In this document: in pieces, positions 1-11,137 of the stretch
How positions within the stretch are numbered: the stretch's first letter is position 1
Layout: each line of letters begins with the position of its first letter
Origin: Saposhnikovia divaricata
Taxonomy: Eukaryota; Streptophyta; Magnoliopsida; Apiales; Apiaceae
Length of the DNA stretch: 64,000 nucleotides
Direction of reading: 5' to 3'
Assembly: GCA_036435485.1 (NCBI GenBank)
Contig: CM071597.1
Coordinates: 52,311,881-52,375,880 of the forward strand
Made by a program: the position numbers and the translations under genes
The notes under the pieces: model-generated
Seen by the model: the letters and a program-made list of their open reading frames with translations, nothing else
Told to the model about the DNA's origin: nothing
The model's database searches: none

Positions 1-879
1 ATTTTCGTGTCCGGACCAAAATTCTCAGAAAATTACGAAGCTTTTACCATGCATAGAAAATAACATTTAATTGACTCATCTCAAGTTTCAAGTCATTTTA
101 GCAAGTTAAAGTATTTTATTTGGATTTAATACGATTAAATCAGCTTTCGGTTCTGAATAAGATACGATTGGTCTTTCTACGAAATAAATATATCTTTTGA
201 CCAATGTTTTGACTAGGATAACTAATTAGAATATATTTCCTAATATATAAAATATATTGTGAGTGTAGGAAATATTTTTGGAGTATTTAAAATAATTTTC
301 TCCGAATATAGAATAAATTTAAGAAGCGGGAGAAAGATTACTTTAAATATTTCTGGCAAGAGATAAAAACAAGTATTAATATTCCACCACTTAATATTAA
401 TATTCTTGAGGTTAAAAACATTTTGTGTGCTAAGGTAGAATATTTTTGAATAAAAACTGATCGTTTTTAAATGTAGCACAAGTTCTCTAAAAAATATTAA
501 ATCTCGAATATTCTTTGTTCGAGTTTGTCGCTTTATCAATGTTGCAACGGAGATCTAAAAAATATCGAACCTTGATATTTCTTTTTCGATCTTATTGCCT
601 TAGAGATATATTTCATAAAAATATAATTTGATTTTTAGCAATAATGGAATATATTTTATGAGTAAAAATAAATCTTGCTAGAATTGACTTTTGACAGAAT
701 CAATTAAATTAATGACCTAGTGGAGAGGATAACTAAGTGTAATTAAATTTTATGTTAAATCATACAAATACCAAAATAAATAATATATCGAAGATATCCT
801 TTAAAAAATATTACTTAGTATGAACAACTAAAAACATCATTGGTATCATATCTTCCAATCATTAATATTTTATTTCTAA
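1..879. other. AT-rich stretch without recognisable gene
   Basis: No coding pattern, RNA gene or clear repeat boundary is visible. The one open frame over 90 codons (240-539, minus) is built of Lys/Ile/Phe/Asn codons expected by chance in such AT-rich DNA. Confidence 0.5.
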
Positions 880-1673
880 TTGAAACATGTTTCCTTTTTA
901 ATTTAAAACTAATCTTATAATTATTAGTATATACCCGAAAACATCACACTTTATTTTCTAATTATTAATAAAATATATTAAAAATCAATAAATGTTGTTT
1001 ATAATAAGAAAACATTAGTATAATACGTAAATATTAGTATACTAAAATATTAAATTAAAATATAAATGATTATTAAAAATAATGATTATATAAAAACATA
1101 ATTGTAATATTAAATAAAATTTATAACATAATAAAAGAAACCCGTGCATCGCATGGGCATTAAAAATTTGTCAATTCAGTTTTCGGCACGGTCATCCTAA
1201 TTATTAAAAATAAAAAATAATGTAATATAATTAATGATATTTAGCTGATTGCCTTTTTTTTAATTAAAAGACGTTTTCTTTTCATTTACAATATTATCTT
1301 TTACAAACACCTAAAATATCGTATCTTCTAATGAATAACATTTCTTTTCTAATTTAAACACGTTAATTTTTTATTTAAAAAATTTAATATATACCAAAAA
1401 GTATCACATCGTATCTTCTAGTCACTAACAAAATATAATAGAAATCTATATACAACGAATAATGACCGTTAGATTTTTAGTAAAATATCAGTATCGTTAG
1501 ATCTAATGTCAGATATATTATATAATTAATTTATTTTACTAAACTTTCAAGATTTGGATTTCGTAAATGACATATTTATTTTTGAATTTTATAATATAAG
1601 TTTTAAACCATGCACATCATTAGTTAGATTTATATTAAATTAAAATTAATTATTGAAAATAATAATTATATAA
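880..1673 (+). mobile_element. Helitron-like remnants (two partial copies)
   Basis: The sequence resembles the bodies of the three Helitrons at 30423-32437 (shared AT-rich blocks, a TTTTCGG...GTCATCCTAATTATTAAA start-like block at about 1180-1205). A GC hairpin (CCCGTGC / GCATGGG) at 1141-1157 matches the subterminal 3' hairpin of that family, but the terminal CTAG is missing. A second copy begins near 1175 and is cut by SIRE-A at 1674. Its 3' part probably resumes at 13887. The family is assigned by similarity within this window only. Confidence 0.45.
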
Positions 1674-2151
1674 TGTTAGGCCGAATACACAATTAATAAT
1701 CAAAATCTTCTGATATTAAAAACCCTCTTCGTGATGTAAACTATCACAAAGAGCTGCTAGGTTACAAATAAAGATAGATCGATGCACGATACCCTTCTAG
1801 GGTTAACCTAACTGTATTTATAAAATATACAGCTTCGATACAATCTCTAATTGATATTCATAATAATCAGCTATACAATGATATCAATTATAGATTGTCA
1901 CACGTCTCCTAAGTCAACTAGATCTCTTTGATAGCTATCCAGTCTCCAAAGATCTCGCTTCCATATCAATCTTCAATTGATCTCTAATATCTTCTGTTGA
2001 CTCCGTACGCGCTGCTTCCAGACAGACTTTACTAAACTCTGTCCAGCTTCCGTCAGTCAGACTTTACCAAACTCTGACTTCCTTCCAGTTAAACTCTGAT
2101 ATATCACTGTTACACTTAAACACTGAAACATTACATCAATTATATCTAACA
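1674..2151 (-). repeat. SIRE-A left LTR (3' LTR of the element)
   Basis: Begins TGTTAGGCCG and ends TCTAACA; 478 bp, the same length as the right LTR, with about seven substitutions and no indel. Read on the minus strand, a TATA-like box lies at 1815-1822 (TATAAATA). The 478 bp also contain three copies of AAACTCTG, the word dispersed through the whole element. Confidence 0.95.
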
Positions 2152-2160
2152 ATCTCCCCC
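2152..2160 (-). other. SIRE-A polypurine tract
   Basis: On the minus strand GGGGGAGAT lies directly upstream of the 3' LTR. This is the expected site for priming second-strand synthesis. The identical sequence stands in the same place in SIRE-B. Confidence 0.85.
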
Positions 2161-2308
2161 AACTTGTTCATTAGCAAAAATGCACAAGTTAATAGATAAT
2201 TGATGATGTCAAAAACAAATAATCATATACAGTGTTTAACAACTAAACAGAGTTTAAACTGATACTTAACAAAATTACAGAAAATATAAAAAACTTACAG
2301 AGCATAAA

Positions 2309-5300
2309 TTACTTAATCCTTTCAACATCCCATGCTGTCCTCAAGTACTCTGTTAGCAATCTCTCTTCTGCAACTTCAAGTGCTCTTCCCATCTCTAGCT
2401 TGATCTCTCGAAGCTTAGAGTCTGTACCATCTGTCTGATAAATAGCTGATCTCAAATCATAGATGCTGTTCTTCTTCATTTCATTTCCAAGTCTGATAAA
2501 GTATGACTTTTCTGATTCTGAATTGAATTCAAGCACAGTGATACCCAAATCAGTTCTCAACTTAGCAATGTTTCTCTTCATTTCAACCATTTTTCCTTTG
2601 TAATCTAAGTACTTTGGTACATATTCAGACTTGTCTTTAATTCCACAAATCATCTTTGATCTTTCCATCTGGTATCTAAGCACTTCTGCAGCTCGGTAAG
2701 TACGACTGTTATTCACCTTGAAAATATGTAAGACATACTGCATTTCTTCATACATTTTCAAATGAATATCATGCTCTCCAACTTTGTAAACAGTTCCATC
2801 CTCCATAAAATACAGCAGAAAGTCTTTATTTAGACTTCTTTGATGAATCAACTGTACTGATTCCAGCTTGTCCAAATTAACTTGAAGGACACCCTTGCCT
2901 GGAGCAGCCAGTGATGAATGATCTCTAGGAGTAATATTCAAAGTTCTTTCTCTGTGTGATCCTAAACCAGCCAAATCATGAGGTTGCTTAGCAATCATTG
3001 CTCTGCTTTGAAAAATATCACCTCCTTGAACTTTCTCAGTATTCTCAGGAATAGTAGGTCTCACAAAACCATGAATTGGAAGAGTAGTTTGTACAACATG
3101 TGTAGAAACAAAAGTTGTAACTTGCTTCAACTTCTTTGAACTCTTATCAACTTCAACAACTTTTTCTTTAAGCTTCAATCTAGCCTCATCTGCTGTTGGC
3201 TTTCTTGAATGAGACAATCTCTGATCAGCATTGACATTTTCCTTTATCTTAATTCCTTTAACAACAGGTCTTGATGCCTTTTCATCTTTCTTCTTGAATT
3301 TTCCAGATTTAAGCTTTTTCTCATGTTCAGCTTTAAGCCTTAGCTCTTCAGCCTTTACATCTTCTAGAGTGACATCATTTCCATGTTCTTCAAGAAACAT
3401 ATTTGTAGCTAACTCTGTATCATTCTGTGGACCTTCAGCAGTGTTTGCTTTAGCAGAGTTTACTCTAGCAGAGTTTACAGTGTTTGCTTTAACAGAGTTT
3501 ACTGTAGACCTTGTAATTGTTCTTTTGGTTATATCAGATCCACCTCCATCTGCAGCATCATCCTTCCTCTCAAAGGATTGAAGTTGTTTGCAAGCAGTTT
3601 TTGCAACTTTCTCCCCCTTTTTGACATCATCAGGAATCAGAATGGAGGTTAGCAACTCCAATGAGTTTGCAATGGAATCTATTTTAACAGACAAAGCAGA
3701 CTGATTTTCTTCAACTTTACCCAACCTGGCAAAGAGATTGTCTTGAGCTTTAGAAAATTTTGTAGACATGAGTTTAGACTCTCTTTCCATTTTCATTTCT
3801 CTAGATACGATCTCAGTCCTCAAATCAGTGATTGCCATTGTAGTTTCATCAAATCTACTATCCAGAGTTTTGACTTGAACTACAGTTGCTTTTAAGCAAG
3901 AAAGAATCTCTGGATTGGAGATAGTATCAGCAGTTTGCTTAACAAAATTAGCTGCTCTCCCTTTTGGAAAAATGCAATCCTCTTTGTACCAGTCAGCTAC
4001 AAATTTTGTAAGTTGTGCTTTTTCAATTTCATGAGACTTACAAGGTTGAGCAAAAGAGGTATGTTTATTGTCTGTTTGTACTGGTGCACCCAGAAAAGAA
4101 TCAGAGTTTGCACTGCTTTCACCTTCAAGTTCAACACTTGCAGCTTTAGCATGTTCATCTCCAAGTAAAACATTGTGCTGAGCATTGTCAACCACAGTTT
4201 CTGCAATATCTTCTGCAGCCTTGTCAAGATTTTCTTCATGTTGCTCAGGCTCAGCAACAGAGTTTACATTTTTGTCATCAACAGACATAGGCTGAGAAGT
4301 AGCCTTTGTTGCTTGATCAACCTCATCTCCTCCTTCAACATTCTGGTGAGCATCTGAGAGTAACTCTGTATGTGATGCTACAGTTTCAGAAAGGACAAAT
4401 GTAGGTTGATCAGCTGCACCAGTTGCTTCAGATGGAGCAAAAATAGATGAGATAGGATCAGAGAATGGCATGAATGAATCAAGAATATCATCCATTGGAG
4501 AAAAGCCATCTCTAGTATCCTCTTCTGCAGGCATTTTGTCCTCTGCAGGCATTTCAACCTCTGCAGGCATTTTATCTTTTTCAACTTCAACAGTAGGTGT
4601 TTGCTGTGAAACCACCTCTGGAGCTTCAACATTTTCATCATCAGAATCAGAGATTACTAGTTTTCTTCTCTTAGCTAGAGGCACTTCATCTGAATCCACT
4701 TTACTAGATTCTGCTACCACAGAGGGTGACTTAGGTCTTTTTGCTCTTTGAATTTTTCTTCTAGCATAAATAGCTCCAGGAGATGTCTGTTTTGCTTTGA
4801 TGTGTGTCTCTACTGACTTCTTAGTTCTTGCATGTCTCTCAGTAGTTGCTGCTGATTGCTTTACTCTGCCTCTTTTTGCTTTAGGCTGTGGTTGTGATTG
4901 AGATTGTGCTGGTTCAGTGTTTAGTTGTTGAGTGTGTGAAGATTGTTTTGTGATTGGAGATTGAGGGTTTTGAGTTGAAGCAGTGTTTGTGATTGGTGAT
5001 GAAGGTTGTTGAGTAGGTGCAGTGTGGGTAGGTGATGTAGGTGGTTCAGTGTTTAAGGTTTGAGTATGATCAGTGTTTAGTGGTTCAGGTTGTGGTTGGT
5101 CTTGAGGTTGGTTGAGAAAATTCTGCAAAGCAAGTGGCAGAACAAAGGCAGGTAGGTTTTCTTTACCAGCATCCTTATTAGTCATATCAGAGAATATTCT
5201 CTTGTTGACTCTAAAAGGCTGAATTACATCAGTTTCAGCAATCTCTAAACCAGATACACAAGCAGTGAATAGCATTTGACAGAATCGAGCAAAATAAACT

Positions 5301-5842
5301 GTAGTAGACTCTGACAGTTTATCACCTAAATTCATTAGAACATATCTACCAAAATCAAAATTACTGCCATAAAGTAGAGAATACCCGATTTGTAGACTGT
5401 CCATTGGAATAGCATCCCAGTTAGTGACCTTCTTCTGGAATGTTCTTGTAATGCAGTCGAAGAAAAAATTCCATTCCTTCCTGAGATTAGGCCTCTTTAC
5501 ACTGCCAAGCTTGTCAAGAGAATCCATGTAGCCTATCTCCTGTAGCATCCGTCTCAATCGAGGTTCACCAACATAAGCATAAGAGGTGTGTGTATCAAAC
5601 CCCATCGTTTCTCTGACAGTTTGTGGAGTAATCACAAACTCTTGTTCTTCATGAGTGAAGATGATGTTTGGAGTCCCATTCTCTCCTCCATCCACATAGA
5701 CCGAGTTTTGCCAAAAAGTGGCAATTTGAGATGCAGAGAGAGTACCAGGTTCAACTAGAGCTTGTCCAATCTCCGAGTCTCTCAAGAAATTCTGCATAAG
5801 ATGAAACGCTTCTGGAACACGTTCATGATTGAGTGGAGCCAT
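2309..5842 (-). CDS. SIRE-A large ORF after pol ('env-like' position), function unknown
   Basis: Intact 1177-residue ORF in the position that SIRE elements use for an ORF often called env-like. I see no signal peptide and no convincing membrane anchor, so an envelope role is not supported by the sequence. Residues 1-240 form an ordered domain (conserved LRKEW..FF.DC, YSLLYG..F.FG, YFARFCQMLF) that resembles the N-terminus of the SIRE-B ORF, and I think it matches plant transposon-protein families annotated from such ORFs. Residues about 245-600 are low complexity (Pro/Gln/Thr, then acidic repeats with EMPAED/KMPAE). Residues about 690-800 look coiled-coil, followed by a Lys-rich region with KANTVNSARVNSAKAN repeats and a more ordered C-terminal 200 residues. 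The ATG at 5842 is the first in frame. A small opposite-strand ORF starts 94 bp away, head to head. Confidence 0.8.
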   Translation of the reverse strand: MAPLNHERVPEAFHLMQNFLRDSEIGQALVEPGTLSASQIATFWQNSVYVDGGENGTPNIIFTHEEQEFVITPQTVRETMGFDTHTSYAYVGEPRLRRMLQEIGYMDSLDKLGSVKRPNLRKEWNFFFDCITRTFQKKVTNWDAIPMDSLQIGYSLLYGSNFDFGRYVLMNLGDKLSESTTVYFARFCQMLFTACVSGLEIAETDVIQPFRVNKRIFSDMTNKDAGKENLPAFVLPLALQNFLNQPQDQPQPEPLNTDHTQTLNTEPPTSPTHTAPTQQPSSPITNTASTQNPQSPITKQSSHTQQLNTEPAQSQSQPQPKAKRGRVKQSAATTERHARTKKSVETHIKAKQTSPGAIYARRKIQRAKRPKSPSVVAESSKVDSDEVPLAKRRKLVISDSDDENVEAPEVVSQQTPTVEVEKDKMPAEVEMPAEDKMPAEEDTRDGFSPMDDILDSFMPFSDPISSIFAPSEATGAADQPTFVLSETVASHTELLSDAHQNVEGGDEVDQATKATSQPMSVDDKNVNSVAEPEQHEENLDKAAEDIAETVVDNAQHNVLLGDEHAKAASVELEGESSANSDSFLGAPVQTDNKHTSFAQPCKSHEIEKAQLTKFVADWYKEDCIFPKGRAANFVKQTADTISNPEILSCLKATVVQVKTLDSRFDETTMAITDLRTEIVSREMKMERESKLMSTKFSKAQDNLFARLGKVEENQSALSVKIDSIANSLELLTSILIPDDVKKGEKVAKTACKQLQSFERKDDAADGGGSDITKRTITRSTVNSVKANTVNSARVNSAKANTAEGPQNDTELATNMFLEEHGNDVTLEDVKAEELRLKAEHEKKLKSGKFKKKDEKASRPVVKGIKIKENVNADQRLSHSRKPTADEARLKLKEKVVEVDKSSKKLKQVTTFVSTHVVQTTLPIHGFVRPTIPENTEKVQGGDIFQSRAMIAKQPHDLAGLGSHRERTLNITPRDHSSLAAPGKGVLQVNLDKLESVQLIHQRSLNKDFLLYFMEDGTVYKVGEHDIHLKMYEEMQYVLHIFKVNNSRTYRAAEVLRYQMERSKMICGIKDKSEYVPKYLDYKGKMVEMKRNIAKLRTDLGITVLEFNSESEKSYFIRLGNEMKKNSIYDLRSAIYQTDGTDSKLREIKLEMGRALEVAEERLLTEYLRTAWDVERIK

Positions 5843-5936
5843 CTCTATTTAACGCCTAGAGACTTGTTCACTATCCCTTTAATCTTTCATTCTCTCCTGA
5901 AAATCAAAAACCCTTCACACAACACACCGTTAAACA

Positions 5937-6194
5937 ATGTCAAAACTTACCATCAAGGAAAAGAATCTCCATCTCGTAGAGAACAGAGATATCTTCAGTT
6001 ATACTCGTGAAGAGTTTGATGCCTTTGACTGGGAAAGGCAGCTTGAAACTCTGTGGCTGCAGATGGATGCCAGTCTTCAAGAAATCGAGAGAGAAAAGCC
6101 TGCAAGAGTGATCGACATCGATGCTGCTCTTCAAGAAACATTAATATGGCTTTCCTCTAAGGCATCCTCATCCAACACCACTAACCATTGTTAA
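5937..6194 (+). CDS. Antisense ORF (aORF) inside SIRE-A, 85 aa, unknown function
   Basis: An 85-codon ORF on the strand opposite to all other SIRE-A genes, in the spacer between pol and the large ORF. It begins MSKLTIKEKNLHLVENRD and is charged and amphipathic, with a predicted helical middle (EEFDAFDWERQLETLWLQMD). It lacks the Leu/Phe/Ser bias of shadow ORFs, and its ATG follows a CA-rich leader like a plant 5' UTR. AT-rich sequence with possible poly(A) signals follows at about 6370-6400. Antisense ORFs are known in several plant LTR-retrotransposon lineages. Whether this one is expressed cannot be told from sequence, and I recognise no domain. SIRE-B has no counterpart in its much shorter spacer. 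Confidence 0.5.
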   Translation: MSKLTIKEKNLHLVENRDIFSYTREEFDAFDWERQLETLWLQMDASLQEIEREKPARVIDIDAALQETLIWLSSKASSSNTTNHC

Positions 6195-7761
6195 TGAATA
6201 TGTCAGCAAAAATAACCTTATCCCTTCAACTTCCACCCAAACAAAGTGGCAAGGATGGGATCTGGGATGGCTGCTAACAATGGAGTGGTTTGGACTTTAC
6301 TTTTTATTTTCCTGTTGAATGGATTAGTAGATAGAGAGAACAAAAAGATGTAATACTTGCATGTAATCTCTTTCTTATTATTAATGAAGAATCCTATTTC
6401 ACTAATTTATTCAATGTGTTCTGCAAATTTTATGTTTATGAATTGTTCTTCAAAGAATTAAATCAAAGAAAATGAAAACTAATTAAAGTAATCATATAAG
6501 TAACAAATTCATCAACAATAACCACAATTAAATCAGGAACAGAACAATTAGGGATTACTTGTAGTATACATACAGTGGATCAATTAATCATGCGCAGTAA
6601 AAATAGGCATAGCAATTATCACCGCTGTATTCTCTTTCCTATTTCCAAGACACTTTAACACAATACACTTATTAACAGTTGTCAAAAGCACTATTTACTC
6701 CAAAATTTTCAAATTGTCCAAATGAAAATTTACCTTAGAGTACTAACCACAAATCAACAGCGTTTATCAATTTTCCAACTTTATCACCGAAACCCTTTCA
6801 AAAATTGCACAGTTGTGAAAATGTGTGTGTGTGAAGCAGAGTTTACCAAATCAATTTTTAGAGCATCTAATTTTTCATAAAATCCATAAAGTAAATCAAT
6901 AAACACTGGATGCACAAACTCTCATAGTAAACACTGACTGTATGATGAAAGCTAAACTCTGTAGTAATCAATCTATATACAGTAACATTTAATTTATTTT
7001 ATACCCCCTCTATTGATATTTTTTTTATTCTATTCATTCCAGTAATTAAAGGTTGGAGCTAGTCACCAAAAATTCAAAAATTTTAGCCCTTATCATTTTG
7101 ATAAGTTCCTGGGTCATCCTAGTCTTTGACTAGTCACCAAAAATCAGAGAATTTTAGCACATATTATATACCAATAAGTTCCTGGGTCATCCTAGTCTCC
7201 AACATAATCTCAAAGGAGTATAGCAACCTATATACATTTTCTTTGGGGTATTGCAGTAAGCATTTTAATCTACCAGAGTATAACTAACAGAGTTTAGAGT
7301 TCATCAACATCAGTAGTTATTCATGAAAGGCAATGCACACAGTATTTATAGACTCAGAGTTTAGGACAAAATAAACTAAGAGATGCTATAAATATGAACC
7401 AGTATCATGCTGTGTTAACGTTCTGTACAATCTAAGATTAGATCACAATAACTCAGAAAGATTCATGATTAATTGCTGAGAATCATGCTTCATACATATT
7501 TCTTCATTGGTGTTGTCATTCAGACAAAAATCAACTCAGAGTTCACAGAGTTTATCAAACTTATTAACAGTGTATGACATACAGGCATGCTGACAGAGTT
7601 TAACAGAGTTTGTCAGTGTTTAAAGAAAAACATGTTAACAGAGTATGCATAACAGAGTTTAATCAACAGAGTTTAATCAGCAGAGTTCACTTAGCACTTA
7701 ACAAATCAAGGAAATATGAGCAACACAATACATAAGTAAAATTTGAATCTAATCAACATTC
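6195..7761. other. SIRE-A spacer between pol and the large ORF
   Basis: About 1.6 kb of non-coding, AT-rich sequence belonging to the element. It holds two tandem copies of a roughly 71-bp unit (7061-7131 and 7132-7200, each with AGTCACCAAAAAT and GATAAGTTCCTGGGTCATCC-like blocks). It also holds the densest cluster of the CAGAGTTT word, about nine copies between 6838 and 7690. No further ORF was recognised. Confidence 0.6.
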
Positions 7762-10700
7762 CTAGTCAGAACCAGAGACCATTCCTAGTTCATTGACCAG
7801 TCTTGTAAATGTAGCTTCACTCAATGGTTTGGTGAAAATATCTGCAAGCTGTTGTTCTGTAGACACAAAATGTAGTTCAATATTCCCTTCTTCCACATGT
7901 TCTCTGATGAAATGGTACCTTATGCTGATGTGCTTGGTCGTTGAATGCTGTACTGGATTACCTGTCATAGCAATAGAACTTTGATTATCACAGTAAATAG
8001 GAATCTTACTATACCTCAATCCATAATCCAGCAATTGATTCTTCATCCATAAGATCTGTGCACAACAGCTACCAGTTGCAATATACTCTGCTTCAGCTGT
8101 AGATGTAGAAATTGATTTCTGTTTCTTGCTGTACCAAGAGACAAGTCTGTCACCAAGAAATTGACAACTTCCACTAGTGCTCTTTCTGTCTATCTTGCAG
8201 CCTGCAAAGTCTGCATCAGAATACCCAAGTAGCTTGAAATCTGATTCTCTGGGGTACCACAGACCTAATGATATGGTACCCTTGAGATACTTGAAGATTC
8301 TTTTCACAGGTGTCAGATGTGGCTCTCTAGGATCTGCCTGAAACCTTGCACAAAGACAGGTTGCATACATGATGTCAGGCCTACTAGCTGTCAAGTAAAG
8401 AAGAGATCCTATCATGCCCCTGTAGTTTGTCATATCCACTGAAACTCCTGTGTCTTTGTCCAATTTAGTTGCTGTTGCCATGAGAGTTGATGCAGATGAA
8501 CAGTCAAGCATACCAAATTTCTTGAGAAGATTTCTGGTATATTTTGCTTGATTAATGAAGATACCATCATCTGTTTGTTTCACCTGTAGGCCTAGAAAAT
8601 AACTAAGCTCTCCCATCATGCTCATTTGATATCTGGACTGCATGAGCTTGGCAAACTTCTTACAGAGTTTATCATTAGTAGACCCAAAGATAATGTCATC
8701 AACATATATCTGAACTAAAAGCAAGTCACTCCCAGATTTGAAATAAAACAGAGTTTTGTCAATAGTACCTCTGTTGAATCCACTTTCTAAGAGAAATTGA
8801 GCCAGAGTTTCATACCATGCCCTTGGTGCTTGCTTAAGTCCATAGAGTGCTTTATCCAGCCTGTAGACATGGTCTGGATATTTTAGGTCCACAAATCCTG
8901 GTGGTTGTTCAACAAACACTTCTTCTTCAAGCTTCCCATTCAGAAAAGCACTTTTCACATCCATCTGGAACACTTTGAATTTCTTGTGAGAGGCATATGC
9001 TAGAAAAATTCTGATTGCCTCCAATCTTGCAACTGGAGCAAATGCTTCATCATAGTCTATTCCTTCCTGTTGTGAATAGCCTTTTGCTACCAGTCTAGCC
9101 TTGTTCCTTGTGATAACACCTTCACTGTCAATCTTGTTTCTGAATACCCATTTAGTACCAACAATAGATCTGTTCTTTGGCCTTGGTACAAGGGTCCAAA
9201 CTTCATTCCTTTCAAATTCATTCAACTCTTCCTGCATTGCTGTTATCCAGTCAGCATCTTGAAGAGCTTCTTCCACTTTCTTTGGTTCATTCTTAGACAA
9301 GAATGCATGAAACAAACATTCACTTGCAGTGGCACTTCTTGTTCTCACTTTTGCATCTGAATCACCAATTATCAAATCAGGTGTATGTGATTTAGTCCAT
9401 TTCCTAGCAGAAGGCAAATGACTTCTGTCAGCATGCGATCCTCCCCCTTGATCCATGCTCTCCTGATTTTGTTGTGGGCTTTCTTCATTTTCTGAGACTC
9501 CCCCTGAACTTGACTGCCCAGAGTCAGAATTTGAATTTTCAGAGTTTGAATCATCAGAGTTTGATCCAGATTTTTCAGTTGACTCAGTATCAATGTTTGA
9601 GTCTTCATTTTGATCATGCTCCCCCTCAACTAGTTCTTCCCTTTGTTGTGGCTGAGAAGTTTCTCCAGTGTTTACCAGTAGAGGTTTAGAGTTTGTTTCA
9701 ACAGAGTCTGTCAGAATAGTTTGATCAGAGTTTACTTCAACAGAGTCTGTCAGAATAGTTTGATCAGAGTTTACTTCAACAGAGTTTAAATCTTCATTTT
9801 CAAAGTTCAGTTGATCATATTCATCTATGTCTTCAAGTCCAGTTATATTCTTGTCATCAAAAGACACATGTATAGATTCCATGATCACTTTAGTTCTCAG
9901 ATTGTAAACTCTGAATGCCTTTGTTGACAGTGGATAGCCAACAAAAATTCCTTCATCTGCCTTTAGCTCAAACTTGGTCAACTGTTCAGGATGAGTTTTC
10001 AAAACAAAGCATTTGCACCCGAAAATATGAAAGTATTTCAGGTTAGGCTTCTTTTTCTTCACCATCTCATATGGTGTCTTTCCATGCTTATTGATCAGTG
10101 TAGCATTTTGAGTAAAACAAGCAGTTTGAACAACTTCTGCCCAGAAATAAGTTGGCAACTTTGCTTCATCAAGCATAATTCTGGCAGCTTCAATCAAGGT
10201 TCTATTTTTCCTTTCAACTACACCATTTTGTTGAGGTGTACCAGGTGCTGAAAATTCTTGCTTCACTCTATTGTCCTTGCAGAATTCTTCCATTGTTGCA
10301 TTTCTGAACTCAGTTCCATTATCACTTCTGATGATTCTGACTTTGTTACTTGATCCTTTGTCCAGAAGCTTCACATGCTCCATCAGAGTTAATGTAGTTT
10401 CATCCTTCTTTGCTAGAAAATACACCCAAGTGAATCTAGTGTATTCATCAACAATGACTAAAGCATATTTCTTCCTTGCTATAGACATAACATTTACTGG
10501 ACCAAAGAGATCAACATGCAGAAGATGATAAGGATCAGTGATTGAAAATTCTGTCTTGCTCTTGAAAGATGACTTCCTTTGCTTGGCCTTTTGACATGAA
10601 TCACATAGGCCATCAACATTTAACAAAGCCTTTGGGAGTCCTCTTACAAGATCCTTTCTGATCAATTCATTGATGTTGTTCAAGTTCAAATGTGAGAGTT

Positions 10701-11103
10701 TCTTGTGCCACTTCCAACTCTCTTAACTAGACATTCTTGTAGACAGGCAAACAACTTTTCCAACAGAGTCTATTAAGAGCTTGATTTCATAAATGTTGTT
10801 TTGCCTATGACCAACTAGAACAACCTTTCCTGTAGATTTGCTGATAACTTCACAATATTCAGGTTGAAAATCTACATGATATCCCTTGTCACAGATTTGA
10901 CTCACAGATAGCAAGTCATGCTTGAGTCCTGGGACATGAGCTACATTTTTTATGATGACATTTCCAAGATTAATATTGCCATCACCATAGGAAACTTTTG
11001 GGCCAGCTTTCTCCTCATAGTCTGATAGCATGGCTTTATTTCCAGCCATGTGTCCTGAACATCCACTGTCCACAACTAGGGTTGCCTCCCTGTTGCCCTG
11101 CAA
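7762..11103 (-). pseudogene. pol: SIRE-A pol: protease-integrase-RT-RNase H, with an in-frame stop
   Basis: Copia-type polyprotein. The 5' piece (11103-10723) carries the aspartic protease motif VDSGCSGHMAG. An in-frame TAA at 10725-10723 follows, and the same frame then continues (10689-7762, 975 codons) with the end of the integrase zinc module, the integrase core (LHVDLFGPVN, IRSDNGTEF, GTPQQNGVVERKNRT giving D, D, E), RT (DEAFAPVARLEAIR, FQMDVKSAFLNG, catalytic IYVDDIIFG) and RNase H (GYSDADFAG, STAEAEYIA). Protease to RNase H is otherwise open, so the stop is probably a late mutation. The first codon of the 5' piece is TTG with a stop directly upstream, so pol is not opened by its own ATG here. 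An acidic Ser/Asn-rich linker between integrase and RT holds several copies of the element's dispersed word. Confidence 0.9.
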
Positions 11104-11137
11104 TCACAAGCAATTACTGAGGATTAGATTTAAGGAT

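Noticed and set aside
3231..3581. Plus-strand ORFs inside the minus-strand genes (also near 4175, 4470, 9474, 47053, 48419, 49089, 49898)
   Set aside because: They are mirror frames of low-complexity coding DNA, rich in Ser/Phe/Leu, without their own leaders or motifs.
2309..5842. Endogenous virus envelope gene
   Set aside because: No signal peptide, TM anchor or fusion motifs; position alone is the reason such ORFs are called env-like.
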